A stretch of 11,630 nucleotides of DNA from an uncultured Cellvibrio sp. Lineage in GTDB: Bacteria > Pseudomonadota > Gammaproteobacteria > Pseudomonadales > Cellvibrionaceae. The stretch covers positions 1 to 11,630 of the forward strand of contig CAMLOU010000131.1 in NCBI GenBank assembly GCA_946481735.1, read 5' to 3'. The position numbers were made by a program, and so were the translations under genes. The notes under the pieces are model-generated. The model saw only the letters and a program-made list of their open reading frames with translations, did not search any database and was not told the DNA's origin. Numbering within the stretch: position 1 is the stretch's first letter; each line of letters starts with the position of its first letter. This document shows positions 1 to 7,119 of this stretch, one piece after another.

Positions 1-191
1 ATTCACTGCCGCACAGGCAGCTAACACACCTCAAACAACAATCAATTACTGCGCCCATCGCAATCGAATTAACGAAAGCAAAAAACATCCCGCCTAACAA
101 CCAATACCCCAACCATTCAACCCCTCGCCCAAGCGCCAAATGCGCATATACTTTTAAAACCATCCTTTCGGAACCCACAGGAGGTTTCGTC
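1..191. other. Non-coding stretch upstream of the VIT-family gene
   Basis: I see no credible gene here. The stretch is richer in A and C than the coding DNA that follows. It holds a small perfect inverted repeat at 6-20 (CTGCC, 5-nt loop, GGCAG), which could be the remains of a terminator for a gene left of the window, although no T-run follows. A TATACT box at 147-152 resembles a -10 element for the downstream gene, but I see no convincing -35 partner. A strong Shine-Dalgarno AGGAGG lies at 179-184. Confidence 0.5.
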
Positions 192-944
192 ATGCCAACG
201 CCTAACCATGAGCAGCTTCTTGATGATCACCAGCCAGCCGCGGTGCGTGCCCGGCTCGCTGCGCCGGTAAAGGCGTCGACGCTTCCGGATGCGGTACTGG
301 GGGGCATTGATGGGTGTGTCACGACGTTTGCGGTGGTGTCGGGTGCTTTTGGTGCGGGTTTTTCGCCACAGGTGGCGCTGGTACTGGGCTTTGCCAATTT
401 GCTCGCCGATGGTTTCAGTATGGCGGTGAGCAATTACGAGGCTGGCCAGGCGCAACTGGCGCAGATCGCCAGCGTGGAGCGCACCGAGCGCGAGCATATT
501 GCCTTGGTGCCTGATGGTGAACGCGAGGAGCTTCGCCAGTTGTTTCGCGCAAAAGGGTTCGAGGGCGAGCTGCTTGAACAAGTGGTTGATGCATTGAGTC
601 GCGATCCTGATGTGTGGGTCGCGACCATGCTGCGGGAGGAGTATGGTCTGTCGGCTGTCGGGCTTAGTCCCTTCCGTTCCGCGTTGGCGACCTTTGTTGC
701 TTTTCTTGCGGTGGGTGCCTTGCCGTTGCTGCCTTATGCCATGCCCGGCCTAGGTATCACGACCCAGTTCCTGGCCAGCCTTGGTTTGGCCGGTGGTGTA
801 TTTTTGGGTATCGGTATGCTGAAAAGCGCGGTGTATGGTTTACCGGCCTGGCGCTCGGGATTGCGGACGCTGCTTATGGGCACGGCAGCAGCGGGGTTGG
901 CTTTTGGTACGGGTTTTTTTGTGGAAGGCTTACTCGGCAGTTAG
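192..944 (+). CDS. VIT1/CCC1 family membrane transporter (putative iron/manganese transporter)
   Basis: This is a 250-residue integral membrane protein of the VIT1/CCC1 family, whose characterised members export Fe2+ or Mn2+ from the cytosol. What is seen: a first helix with a GIDG motif (residues 38-41, D40), a second helix with [13 protein letters not shown] (70-82, M77), an acidic/basic cytoplasmic stretch at about 90-155 rich in Glu, and three hydrophobic helices at about 160-250. The D40-M77 spacing of 37 residues equals that of the metal-path Asp43 and Met80 of eucalyptus VIT1, and the Glu-rich insert fits the family's metal-binding domain. The start is fixed by AGGAGG at 179-184, 7 nt before the ATG. 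The gene stands alone on its strand. Its stop codon interlocks with that of the convergent methyltransferase gene. The metal specificity cannot be read from sequence. Confidence 0.9.
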   Translation: MPTPNHEQLLDDHQPAAVRARLAAPVKASTLPDAVLGGIDGCVTTFAVVSGAFGAGFSPQVALVLGFANLLADGFSMAVSNYEAGQAQLAQIASVERTEREHIALVPDGEREELRQLFRAKGFEGELLEQVVDALSRDPDVWVATMLREEYGLSAVGLSPFRSALATFVAFLAVGALPLLPYAMPGLGITTQFLASLGLAGGVFLGIGMLKSAVYGLPAWRSGLRTLLMGTAAAGLAFGTGFFVEGLLGS

Positions 945-1744
945 CCTTTGCGTTTGGCTAGATAATAAATACTGTACCCGCGACGATAAACCGCGTCACT
1001 TTCCAGCCGCTCTCCCTTCATGCCCCACAGCCCCTCTACCGTAAAACCCACAGTATTTAATTGCGCAATCTGTTTTTTGCCGCTGATGTAATAGGTCAGC
1101 ATGTTGTAGTCATGGGCGCGGTCGTTGAGGATGGCGTAGTCGTCGGTCCGGATTTGTCGGGCGCGGTGTCTGGCTGCGTTGATGATGCCTTTCACGTAGC
1201 TGATAACCCGCCGCGCCATGCGGCGTGGGTGCAATGAAAGGGGCAGGTTTTTCCAGTGATACGCGGGGTAAACCTTGCTGTCGCGGTTGTGGGTAGAAAA
1301 GATAAAAAAGCCGTTGGGTTTCAGTACGCGGTGAATCTCGTGAAGGATTTTCAGTCGATCCGCATGGGAAACATAATCAATGCCGTTGTAGGAAAACCAC
1401 ACCATGTCAAAACGGGCGGACGCGTAGGCGGACAGGTCGCGGGCATCCTGTTGATGCAGGCTCAGGTCGGGAAAGCGGGTGGTGGCGATATCAATCATCG
1501 CCTGGGAATAGTCGATGCCCACATAGTCTTTGCATGCGCCCGCTAAAAACGTTGTGGTTCGGCCTGCGCCGATACCAATATCGAGCAGCGAGGCGTGGGG
1601 AATCCTGTCGGCAAGCGCATTCAGGATGGCATTTTCCGCTGGGACCGGCGTGTGTTCGCGGGCATATTCGAGCGCGATATCGCGGGTGAACCAGATTTGT
1701 TGATTGGTATCGCGTTGACGGGTATCGGGAATATGTTTGTTCAT
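941..1744 (-). CDS. Class I SAM-dependent methyltransferase, substrate unknown
   Basis: This is a 267-residue soluble protein with a Rossmann-type methyltransferase fold. The SAM-binding motif I is [11 protein letters not shown] (53-63). It is followed by the acidic residue ending strand 2 (VGID, D78), by QQDARDL (98-104), which would contact the adenine, and by a motif IV-like [13 protein letters not shown] (112-124). [16 protein letters not shown] (138-153) is the usual post-motif region. The C-terminal third (160-267) is basic and contains several Tyr and Arg; it probably forms the acceptor-binding part but matches nothing I recognise. The target may be a small molecule or a glycan, but this is not determinable. 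The ATG at 1744 has only a weak ribosome site (CAGG). The gene diverges from galT and its stop overlaps that of the VIT-family gene, so it is probably transcribed alone. Confidence 0.88.
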   Translation of the reverse strand: MNKHIPDTRQRDTNQQIWFTRDIALEYAREHTPVPAENAILNALADRIPHASLLDIGIGAGRTTTFLAGACKDYVGIDYSQAMIDIATTRFPDLSLHQQDARDLSAYASARFDMVWFSYNGIDYVSHADRLKILHEIHRVLKPNGFFIFSTHNRDSKVYPAYHWKNLPLSLHPRRMARRVISYVKGIINAARHRARQIRTDDYAILNDRAHDYNMLTYYISGKKQIAQLNTVGFTVEGLWGMKGERLESDAVYRRGYSIYYLAKRKG

Positions 1745-1874
1745 AGCCTGGCCTGGTAGGGGTTAACAACACCCGTGCATCTCATTGCTGATGCTCGGCT
1801 AAGCCGGCTGGTCCTTTTTAAAGCGGGTCGCGAATAAGTGTTGTGGAGCTTAGCAGTTGCGGCACTGTTTACTT

Positions 1875-1910
1875 GGTTACTTACTGCACAATAGGGTTAA
1901 TTTTGGTTAA
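1875..1910. repeat. Phased GGTTA direct repeats upstream of galT (possible operator)
   Basis: GGTTA occurs at 1875-1879, and GGTTAA at 1895-1900 and 1905-1910. The copies start 20 and 10 bp apart, so all lie on the same face of the helix. Direct repeats one helical turn apart are typical of operators for response regulators and some AraC-type activators. They lie 105-140 bp before galT and about 165-130 bp before the divergent methyltransferase gene. The motif is short and AT-rich, so chance is possible. Confidence 0.35.
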
Positions 1911-1949
1911 GTATTCGGGGGGAGCGGCCCGGAAATTATGATTTAGAAA

Positions 1950-1994
1950 TTGTCAGATGCGGCTTTTTCGGGTAATTTATTGTCAATTTATAAT
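1950..1994 (+). promoter_or_regulatory. Candidate galTK promoter region
   Basis: TTGTCA at 1950-1955 (5 of 6 matches to the -35 consensus) and TAATTT at 1973-1978 are 17 bp apart and could serve galT. A perfect TATAAT also occurs at 1989-1994, but the best hexamer 17 bp before it (TTTCGG) is poor. A second TTGTCA lies at 1980-1985, exactly 30 bp after the first. I cannot tell which combination is used. The rest of 1745-2014 holds no gene. It contains the GC palindrome AGCCGGCT at 1802-1809 and the GGTTA repeats annotated separately. Confidence 0.4.
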
Positions 1995-2014
1995 ATTTAT
2001 ATGGCTAGTATGTT

Positions 2015-3058
2015 ATGTCCGGTAAGTTCTCCGTTAATGATCATCCGCACCGCCGTTTTAATCCCCTGACCGGTGAGTGGTTGCTGGTATCGCCCCACCG
2101 TACCAAGCGGCCCTGGCAAGGGCAGCAGGAGTTGAATCAGTGGCCCGAAAGCCCTGCCCATGATCCGGCGTGTTATCTCTGCCCCGGCAACGCGCGGGTG
2201 GGCGGCGAAGTCAATCCTGACTATGCCACCACCTTTGTCTTTACCAACGACTTTGCGGCCTTGATGCCCGAGGTGCCTGACGCGCCGGCGGTTGATGATC
2301 CGTTGTTTCAGTTGCAGGCCGAGCGGGGTACCAGCCGGGTGATCTGTTTTTCTCCGGATCACAGCAAAACCTTGCCCTTGTTGAACGATGACGAGATGCA
2401 GGCCGTTATTACCACCTGGATGGCGCAAACCGCCGAGTTGGGTAAAACCTATGCGTCAGTGCAGGTATTTGAAAATAAAGGCGCGGTGATGGGTTGTTCC
2501 AATCCGCATCCCCACGGCCAGGTGTGGGCACAGAATCATTTGCCGACCCTGGTGCACAAAGCCGACCTCAACCAGCGCGCTTATTTTGCGCGGCACGGGC
2601 AGCCGATGCTGCTCGATTATGCGCACAAGGAAGCGCAAAAGGGCGAGCGGGTGGTGGTCGAGAATCAGGATTGGTTGGTGGTGGTGCCGTTTTGGGCCGC
2701 CTGGCCGTTTGAGACTCTGGTGTTACCCAAAACGGCGTGCCCGCGTATCACGGATTTAACCGCGGGGCAGCAGCAGAGTTTGAGCGTGATCCTGCGCGAT
2801 CTCACCGCACGTTACGATAATTTATTTGAATGTTCATTTCCCTATTCCATGGGTTGGCACGGCGCACCGTTTAATGGTGATGATCCAACACCCTGGCAAG
2901 TACACGCGCATTTTTTCCCGCCGTTGTTGCGCAGTGCAACGGTGCGCAAGTTTATGGTGGGGTACGAAATGCTGGCTGAACCCCAGCGCGATTTATCTCC
3001 GGAGCAGGCCGCTGAGCGCTTGCGCCAGCAAAGTCCTGTTCATTTTCGCTTGAGGTAG
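2015..3058 (+). CDS. galT: Galactose-1-phosphate uridylyltransferase GalT
   Basis: GalT exchanges UMP between UDP-glucose and galactose-1-phosphate, the second step of the Leloir pathway, in the cytosol. The 347-residue protein aligns with the Escherichia coli enzyme nearly without gaps. The nucleophile motif HPHGQ is at 165-169, with H167 as the uridylylated histidine. The structural zinc ligands C53, C56, H116 and H165 are all present. For the second (iron) site, H282, H297 and H299 are present, but the position of E. coli Glu182 is occupied here by Ala183. The conserved N-terminal block ([12 protein letters not shown], 9-20) supports the start at 2015. No good Shine-Dalgarno precedes this ATG, and the nearby ATGs at 2001 and 2010 are out of frame. 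galK follows 6 bp after the stop, so the two genes are co-transcribed. Confidence 0.97.
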   Translation: MSGKFSVNDHPHRRFNPLTGEWLLVSPHRTKRPWQGQQELNQWPESPAHDPACYLCPGNARVGGEVNPDYATTFVFTNDFAALMPEVPDAPAVDDPLFQLQAERGTSRVICFSPDHSKTLPLLNDDEMQAVITTWMAQTAELGKTYASVQVFENKGAVMGCSNPHPHGQVWAQNHLPTLVHKADLNQRAYFARHGQPMLLDYAHKEAQKGERVVVENQDWLVVVPFWAAWPFETLVLPKTACPRITDLTAGQQQSLSVILRDLTARYDNLFECSFPYSMGWHGAPFNGDDPTPWQVHAHFFPPLLRSATVRKFMVGYEMLAEPQRDLSPEQAAERLRQQSPVHFRLR

Positions 3059-3064
3059 TTGTTT

Positions 3065-4216
3065 GTGAATGCTTTGACATCCGCTGTTGTAAAAGAATTA
3101 TTTCAGGCGCGTTTCGCAGTGGTGCCCGATGTGGTTGCCAGTGCACCCGGTCGTGTCAATTTGATTGGCGAGCACACGGATTACAACGATGGTTTTGTGT
3201 TGCCCGCCGCGATCAATTACCACACCTGGGTGGCGGCGGCTGCGCGGGATGATCGCGAACTGCACATCATCGCCCACGACTTTTCTGACCAGATCGTTCG
3301 TTTTCATCTGGATGACGACATGCAGCGCGACACGGTGATGCCCTGGTCCAATTACGTGCGCGGTGTGGTGCAACAATTGCGCAAAAAAGATTTCCGGCTG
3401 CGCGGCGGCAATATTTTTATTACCGGCAATGTGCCTGCCGGTGCTGGGCTGAGCAGTTCCGCCTCCCTGGAGATGGCGTTGATTCGCGCGCTCACAGCAT
3501 TGAGTAACGAACACGTGGAGCCCAAAGCAGCGGCCTTGATGGGGCAGGCGGCGGAGAATGAATTTGTAGGGTGTAATTGCGGCATCATGGATCAGTTGAT
3601 TTCCGCCTGCGGCCAGGCCGACAGTGCGCTGCTGATTGACTGCCGCGACCTCAGCACCCGCGCCGTATCCATCCCTCCGGACTGGGATATTCTGATTGTT
3701 CATTCCGGGGTCAAACGCGGTTTGGTGGAAAGTGAATACAACCAGCGCCGGGAACAATGCGAAGCGGCGGCGCGCTATTTTAACCAGCGCAGTTTGCGTG
3801 ATGTTTCGCTAGCGCATTTGGTGGCTGCGGAATCCGCGTTAGAGCCGCTGCTGTTTAAACGCGCGCGCCATGTGTTGACGGAAAATGCGCGCACGCTGGT
3901 GGCCGCTGAATCCTTGATGAAGGGTGATATGGGAAGCTTGTCGCGGGTGATGGCGGAGTCTCACGCCTCAATGCGCGATGATTTCAATATCACCGTGCCG
4001 GCCATCGATACACTGGTGGATATTCTTGCGACCGCCGGCCAGGGTTTAGCGGGGGTGCGGATGACCGGTGGTGGTTTTGGTGGCTGTGTTGTTGCCATAG
4101 CACCCCACGCCATCATTCCCGTGTTGATGGCAGCGGTTGAGGACCATTATCAGCAGGAAACCGGCTGTGAACCCACACTGATTTCTGCCAAGGCCAGCGC
4201 CGGGGCGTTTGCCTGA
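3065..4216 (+). CDS. galK: Galactokinase GalK
   Basis: GalK phosphorylates alpha-D-galactose with ATP to galactose-1-phosphate, the substrate of GalT. It belongs to the GHMP kinases. From the GTG start the protein has 383 residues, against 382 in Escherichia coli. The galactokinase signature GRVNLIGEHTDY lies at 29-40 with the catalytic Arg at R30. The ATP-loop GAGLSSSAS is at 126-134, GIMDQ with catalytic Asp D176 is at 173-177, and the third GHMP motif VRMTGGGFGG is at 331-340. I chose GTG at 3065 because GAGG at 3052-3055 ends 9 nt before it. An in-frame TTG at 3059 directly follows the galT stop but lies too close to that site. The non-ATG start and tight spacing suggest translation coupled to galT. 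No galE or galM is in view. Confidence 0.96.
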   Translation: MNALTSAVVKELFQARFAVVPDVVASAPGRVNLIGEHTDYNDGFVLPAAINYHTWVAAAARDDRELHIIAHDFSDQIVRFHLDDDMQRDTVMPWSNYVRGVVQQLRKKDFRLRGGNIFITGNVPAGAGLSSSASLEMALIRALTALSNEHVEPKAAALMGQAAENEFVGCNCGIMDQLISACGQADSALLIDCRDLSTRAVSIPPDWDILIVHSGVKRGLVESEYNQRREQCEAAARYFNQRSLRDVSLAHLVAAESALEPLLFKRARHVLTENARTLVAAESLMKGDMGSLSRVMAESHASMRDDFNITVPAIDTLVDILATAGQGLAGVRMTGGGFGGCVVAIAPHAIIPVLMAAVEDHYQQETGCEPTLISAKASAGAFA

Positions 4217-4225
4217 GCCAGTATG

Positions 4226-4423
4226 TTAGTGGCGCCGTTGCGGGTCCGGCTGGCCGATAAAGGCGTAGTAGTCCTGCTCCAATGTCCGCCCGCGATTGCG
4301 GCGCTCGGTCGATTTACGGCGTTTGCGGTGATAGAGGTCAAGAGGCATGTCCTTACAGGGGTCGCGATCCAAACGACGATCCATACCGCGCCGCCGATCA
4401 ATAAAAAATTTGTGTTCGCTCAT
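4226..4423 (-). CDS. Small arginine-rich conserved-looking protein (65 aa), function unknown
   Basis: I do not recognise a named family, but the protein looks real. It has an ordered composition: two DRR repeats (IDRRRGMDRR, 8-17), a compact DPCKDMPLDLYHRKRRKS block (21-38), another ERR (40-42), and a DYYAF motif (51-55). About a quarter of the residues are Arg or Lys, and there is one Cys (C23). There is no signal peptide or membrane segment, so it is probably cytoplasmic and may bind nucleic acid or another anionic ligand; this is inference from charge only. The gene is convergent with galK, with 9 bp between the stops, and divergent from bolA. The ribosome site is weak (AAGAG very close to the ATG). 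The opposite-strand frame over the same interval has no comparable motif structure. Confidence 0.7.
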   Translation of the reverse strand: MSEHKFFIDRRRGMDRRLDRDPCKDMPLDLYHRKRRKSTERRNRGRTLEQDYYAFIGQPDPQRRH

Positions 4424-4541
4424 GCTCTTAGGTCTGGTTGGTTTAACAGGTCAGGGTAGTTCCTTGCTCCAAGTCAACAAAGTGTAGCTGGTTAAAGGTA
4501 AAATGCCGGGAAATTTTGTGACCCATGTCGGAGTTCCAGCG

Positions 4542-4859
4542 ATGAAACCTGTCGAGAGCCAAATCCGCGCCAAGTTGAGCGCGGCCTTTCAGCCCATCCA
4601 TCTGGATGTCATCAACGAAAGCCATATGCACAGCGTGCCGCCCGGTTCAGAAAGCCACTTCAAGGTGGTCCTGGTGTCGGCGGATTTTGTGGGTAAGCGC
4701 CAGGTACAGCGCCATCAATCGATCTACGCCAAACTGGCGGATGAATTGGAGGCCGGTGTCCATGCCCTGGCGTTACACACCTACAGCCCGGAGGAATGGC
4801 TGGCCAACCAGGCTGTTCCCGATTCGCCCCAGTGCCTGGGCGGTAGCAAGCACGGGTAA
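4542..4859 (+). CDS. bolA: BolA family transcriptional/Fe-S related regulator
   Basis: BolA proteins partner with monothiol glutaredoxins to coordinate or transfer [2Fe-2S] clusters. In Escherichia coli BolA also affects morphology and biofilm genes under stress. The 105-residue product has the same length as E. coli BolA. It shares GSESHFKVVLVS (about 36-47), the RH pair followed by IYAKLADEL in the helix, and VHALALHTYSPEEW near the end, whose His is the conserved cluster-ligand candidate. The ATG at 4542 is preceded by GGAG at 4530-4533 with 8 nt spacing. An in-frame ATG at 4503 would add 13 unlike residues and lacks a ribosome site. TAAAAT at 4499-4504 resembles a -10 box, with TCAACA at 4474-4479 as a poor -35 (19-bp spacing). 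trhO follows 79 bp later. Confidence 0.95.
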   Translation: MKPVESQIRAKLSAAFQPIHLDVINESHMHSVPPGSESHFKVVLVSADFVGKRQVQRHQSIYAKLADELEAGVHALALHTYSPEEWLANQAVPDSPQCLGGSKHG

Positions 4860-4866
4860 GTTGCCT

Positions 4867-4896
4867 CTGGCTGTACAAAAATCAAGCGTCTATAAT
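4867..4896 (+). promoter_or_regulatory. Candidate trhO promoter
   Basis: A perfect -10 hexamer TATAAT stands at 4891-4896 in the 79-bp bolA-trhO gap, about 42 bp before the trhO ATG. With an 18-bp spacer the -35 would be CTGGCT (4867-4872), a weak match. The perfect -10 in a short gap makes an internal promoter plausible even if read-through from bolA also occurs. Confidence 0.5.
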
Positions 4897-4938
4897 GCGC
4901 GCCCTGCATAACCCCTGTCTTATTGAAAGTGAAGACCT

Positions 4939-5892
4939 ATGAGTTCAATCGTTGTTGCTGCCCTGTATAAGTTTGTTGCGTTACCCGACTACCAAACCAT
5001 CGCCCCGCGCCTGAAAGACCGCTGTGATCAACTGGGTTTGAAAGGGACCCTGTTGCTGGCTGAAGAAGGGATTAACGGTACGGTTGCCGGCACGCGTGAG
5101 GGTATTGATAGCTTGCTCGATTACCTGAAAAGTGATCCGCGCCTGAGCGACCTGTCGCACAAGGAGTCCTACTACGAAGGCATGCCGTTTTACCGTATGA
5201 AGGTGAAGCTCAAGAAAGAAATCGTAACCATGGGCGTCAACGGCATAGATCCGCAAAAAATTGTCGGCACCTACGTCAAACCCAAAGACTGGAATGCCTT
5301 GATCAGCGATCCGGACGTGGTGGTGGTGGATACGCGCAACCATTACGAATATTCCATCGGTACCTTTGCCGGCGCGATTGATCCCAAAACCGAAACCTTT
5401 CGCCAGTTTCCGGAATTTGTAGCCAAAAACCTTGACCCGAGTAAGCACAAAAAAGTCGCTATGTTCTGCACCGGTGGTATTCGCTGCGAAAAATCCACGG
5501 CGTATTTGAAAGAGCAGGGGTTTGATGAGGTGTATCACCTGGAGGGCGGCATCCTGAAATACCTGGAGGAAGTTCCGGAAGAGGAGAGCCTGTGGCGCGG
5601 TGAGTGCTTTGTGTTTGATAACCGCGTGGCAGTGAATCACAGCCTGCAGAAGGGCATCTACGATCAATGCCACGGCTGCCGCCATCCCATTACGGAAGAC
5701 GACAAATTGTCGGCCCAATACATTCCCGGCGTCAGTTGCCCGCGGTGTTACGACCAGTTGACAGCGGAGCAAAAGCAGCGCTTTACCGAGCGACAAAAGC
5801 AAATTGAGCTGGCCAAGCAGCGCAATGAATTGCACATCGGTGCCTTGCCACCCGAGCGGCAAAAGCGCGCGGCAGGCTCTGGCAAGCCATAA
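4939..5892 (+). CDS. trhO: tRNA uridine(34) hydroxylase TrhO (YceA family, rhodanese domain)
   Basis: TrhO performs oxygen-dependent hydroxylation of U34 in certain tRNAs, giving 5-hydroxyuridine, the precursor of (c)mo5U wobble modifications. The 317-residue protein has an N-terminal acylphosphatase/ferredoxin-like domain (about 1-95, with [13 protein letters not shown] at 36-48). A central rhodanese domain follows (about 115-215), with [11 protein letters not shown] at 128-138 and active loop [10 protein letters not shown] from C177 to S186. A C-terminal part carries CxxC pairs at C244/C247 and C267/C270, probably a zinc site, and then a charged helical tail (275-317). The length is typical of pseudomonad members and shorter than the E. 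coli protein (about 350). The start has a weak site (GAAG) and its own TATAAT upstream. It sits downstream of bolA in the same direction. Confidence 0.95.
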   Translation: MSSIVVAALYKFVALPDYQTIAPRLKDRCDQLGLKGTLLLAEEGINGTVAGTREGIDSLLDYLKSDPRLSDLSHKESYYEGMPFYRMKVKLKKEIVTMGVNGIDPQKIVGTYVKPKDWNALISDPDVVVVDTRNHYEYSIGTFAGAIDPKTETFRQFPEFVAKNLDPSKHKKVAMFCTGGIRCEKSTAYLKEQGFDEVYHLEGGILKYLEEVPEEESLWRGECFVFDNRVAVNHSLQKGIYDQCHGCRHPITEDDKLSAQYIPGVSCPRCYDQLTAEQKQRFTERQKQIELAKQRNELHIGALPPERQKRAAGSGKP

Positions 5893-5989
5893 ATGAGTAG
5901 AGTTCGATGCCATTTATAGATTGATGGCTTCGCGGTCGCCGATGCATGTGGTTTAATGCCGGCTTCATCGCAATCATGCAGAGATTTTT

Positions 5990-6343
5990 ATGGACTTTGA
6001 TGCTTGGGAGGCAGACCTTGCTGCCGGTACAGCGACTCATGCGAGTGGCTTTGTATTGAAAATCGAAGGTAACCCGCGTAATCCTTCCTCGGTTGATCCG
6101 GGGAAATTTCCCCCCGACTTGAGTTTTGCTGACCAGGCGCGACTGCTGCGCTGCGGGATGGAGTTTTTAGCCAAAGCCGCATCGGACAATGGGGCAACGC
6201 ATTACAGCAGCAAGAGCGGTTATGCGCGAGAAGATGATCCGCGTATGGCGGCCATCAAGGCGCGCGAAGCGGAAGCCAAGCGTTACGCCGAGCGCACAGA
6301 TAAACCCAAGCGGTCAGTCCTGTCCCTGAAAAAAAGCAGTTGA
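5990..6343 (+). CDS. Hypothetical protein (117 aa), function unknown
   Basis: I do not recognise the family. The protein is hydrophilic, without signal peptide or membrane helix. It contains a compact N-terminal region (about 1-75) with a glycine/proline-rich strand-like segment FVLKIEGNPRNP (21-32) and FPPDLSFADQARLLRCGMEF (40-59). A charged, probably helical, lysine-rich tail follows (about 80-117). The ATG at 5990 has AGAG at 5980-5983, 6 nt away. TTTAAT at 5952-5957 could be its -10 box, with TTCGCG at 5929-5934 as a poor -35. The gene lies 97 bp after trhO in the same direction and ends just before a strong terminator, which supports a real transcription unit. A link to tRNA modification through trhO would only be a guess. 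Confidence 0.75.
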   Translation: MDFDAWEADLAAGTATHASGFVLKIEGNPRNPSSVDPGKFPPDLSFADQARLLRCGMEFLAKAASDNGATHYSSKSGYAREDDPRMAAIKAREAEAKRYAERTDKPKRSVLSLKKSS

Positions 6344-6356
6344 TGTGACAGACAAT

Positions 6357-6395
6357 AAAAAACGGCGCACCCCGCGAGGGATGCGCCGTTTTTTT
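6357..6395. terminator. Bidirectional rho-independent terminator
   Basis: The hairpin pairs 6361-6373 with 6378-6390 around a GCGA (GNRA-type) loop at 6374-6377, with a single C-A mismatch (6370/6381). It is flanked by A-run 6357-6362 on the left and T-run 6389-6395 on the right. It therefore works in both directions, between the convergent genes ending at 6343 (+) and 6405 (-). Confidence 0.93.
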
Positions 6396-6404
6396 ATTAG
6401 GGGA

Positions 6405-6923
6405 TTACAGCAGTCCGCGCAATTGCAGATCGGTGCGGTGGGCATCCATCAACCGGAACATTAACTCAAACTTTTGTCCCGCCAATTCAGTGAGCTGATG
6501 GGTATCTTCAGCCGCATTCTTGGGACGATAAATCAATGCATAAAGTTCTTTGGAGAGTGAGTCCATCGCGGTAAACAACTCCTCGGTGGTCTCCTTCGTG
6601 CGGAACACCCGGCCTTGTTTGGTCATATCCAGGTACTTGTCACACTCCTGCAGCCATTCCTTGCGTTGCTCAATAAAGTTGCGAATATTCTTGATGCCGC
6701 CCCGATGGCCGCTGCTCAGGCGCTCTTCACGATACTTTTGCAGGCTTTTACGGGAATTCACCAGGAAGTCCACAGAGGTGGTCTTGCAGTATTTGGAGTC
6801 CAGGTAGGCTGGAAACTTAATATCATGCTCCGCCATGACTTTGTCACGCATACAGGTTTCGTCGCATGCAAAAGCAAAGGGTGCAATCAGAACAAGGTAC
6901 AAAGAAAGCAGTGTTTTTTTCAT
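6405..6923 (-). CDS. Exported small protein with four cysteines, function unknown (172 aa)
   Basis: From the ATG at 6923 the product starts MKKTLLSLYLVLIAPFAFA, a clear signal peptide with a signal peptidase I site after A19 (AFA). An upstream in-frame ATG at 6992 would bury this signal, so I reject it. The AFAC sequence is not a good lipobox, because position -3 is Ala, so a soluble periplasmic protein is more likely than a lipoprotein. The mature part has Cys at 20, 24, 46 and 94, which could form two disulfides, and is otherwise charged and mostly helical-looking (for example 80-100 and 113-165). I do not recognise a named family. The Cys pattern loosely recalls LprI-type periplasmic proteins, but this is not enough to assign it. 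No clear Shine-Dalgarno is seen. A CRP/FNR-like palindrome lies about 62 bp upstream of the ATG. Confidence 0.78.
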   Translation of the reverse strand: MKKTLLSLYLVLIAPFAFACDETCMRDKVMAEHDIKFPAYLDSKYCKTTSVDFLVNSRKSLQKYREERLSSGHRGGIKNIRNFIEQRKEWLQECDKYLDMTKQGRVFRTKETTEELFTAMDSLSKELYALIYRPKNAAEDTHQLTELAGQKFELMFRLMDAHRTDLQLRGLL

Positions 6924-6977
6924 AGTAGGGTCGCCGAATATATTAGTTATTGGTATTTCAAGGTTCCAACGCCTGTG

Positions 6978-6993
6978 TGTGATATAGATCACT
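6978..6993. promoter_or_regulatory. CRP/FNR-family binding site upstream of the exported-protein gene
   Basis: TGTGA (6978-6982), six bases, then TCACT (6989-6993) matches 9 of 10 positions of the CRP consensus TGTGA-N6-TCACA. The core GTGAT-N4-ATCAC is a perfect palindrome and matches 8 of 10 positions of the FNR consensus TTGAT-N4-ATCAA. CRP/Vfr is therefore the better reading. Its centre is about 62 bp before the leftward ATG at 6923. A possible -35/-10 pair for that gene on the minus strand is TTGGAA (6969-6964) and TAATAT (6945-6940), 18 bp apart. Confidence 0.6.
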
Positions 6994-7087
6994 TTGGTTG
7001 GCGCGTCAAGCTTCGGCTATAAAAATCACTTTATTAATAATAATCTGATTGGTTTTCCCCAATTCTTATAGTGGAAAGCGTAATAAT

Positions 7088-7106
7088 GCGCCGCATCAAG
7101 CGACGC
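7088..7106 (-). terminator. Weak hairpin after the SirB2 gene (possible terminator)
   Basis: In the leftward transcript a 7-bp stem (7100-7106 with 7088-7094, one G-U pair) encloses a 5-nt loop, 13 nt after the SirB2 gene's stop codon. The following bases are AT-rich (ATTATTA) rather than a clean U-run, so termination may be partial. The rest of 6924-7119 is AT-rich and holds no gene. Confidence 0.35.
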
Positions 7107-7119
7107 TTAAGCCATCACA

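Noticed and set aside
117..581. 154-codon leftward frame opposite the VIT-family gene
   Set aside because: It is antisense to a well-supported membrane protein gene, is Arg/His-rich in the manner of a shadow frame, and has no motif.
3098..3757. 219-codon leftward frame opposite galK
   Set aside because: It is antisense to conserved galactokinase motifs and has no family resemblance.
4503..4541. N-terminal extension of BolA from the ATG at 4503
   Set aside because: It lacks a ribosome site and adds residues not found in BolA. The ATG at 4542 with GGAG gives exactly the usual 105 residues.
4981..5913. 310-codon leftward frame opposite trhO
   Set aside because: It lies antisense to a clear TrhO gene, and its length reflects codon bias of the opposite strand.
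5884..5930. AAGCCAT...ATGGCTT inverted repeat after trhO as a terminator
   Set aside because: The loop is 33 nt, the stem only 7 bp, and no T-run follows.
7039..7075. ATTGG/CCAAT hairpin in the AT-rich gap as a terminator
   Set aside because: The stem is only 5 bp and no U-run follows it in either direction.
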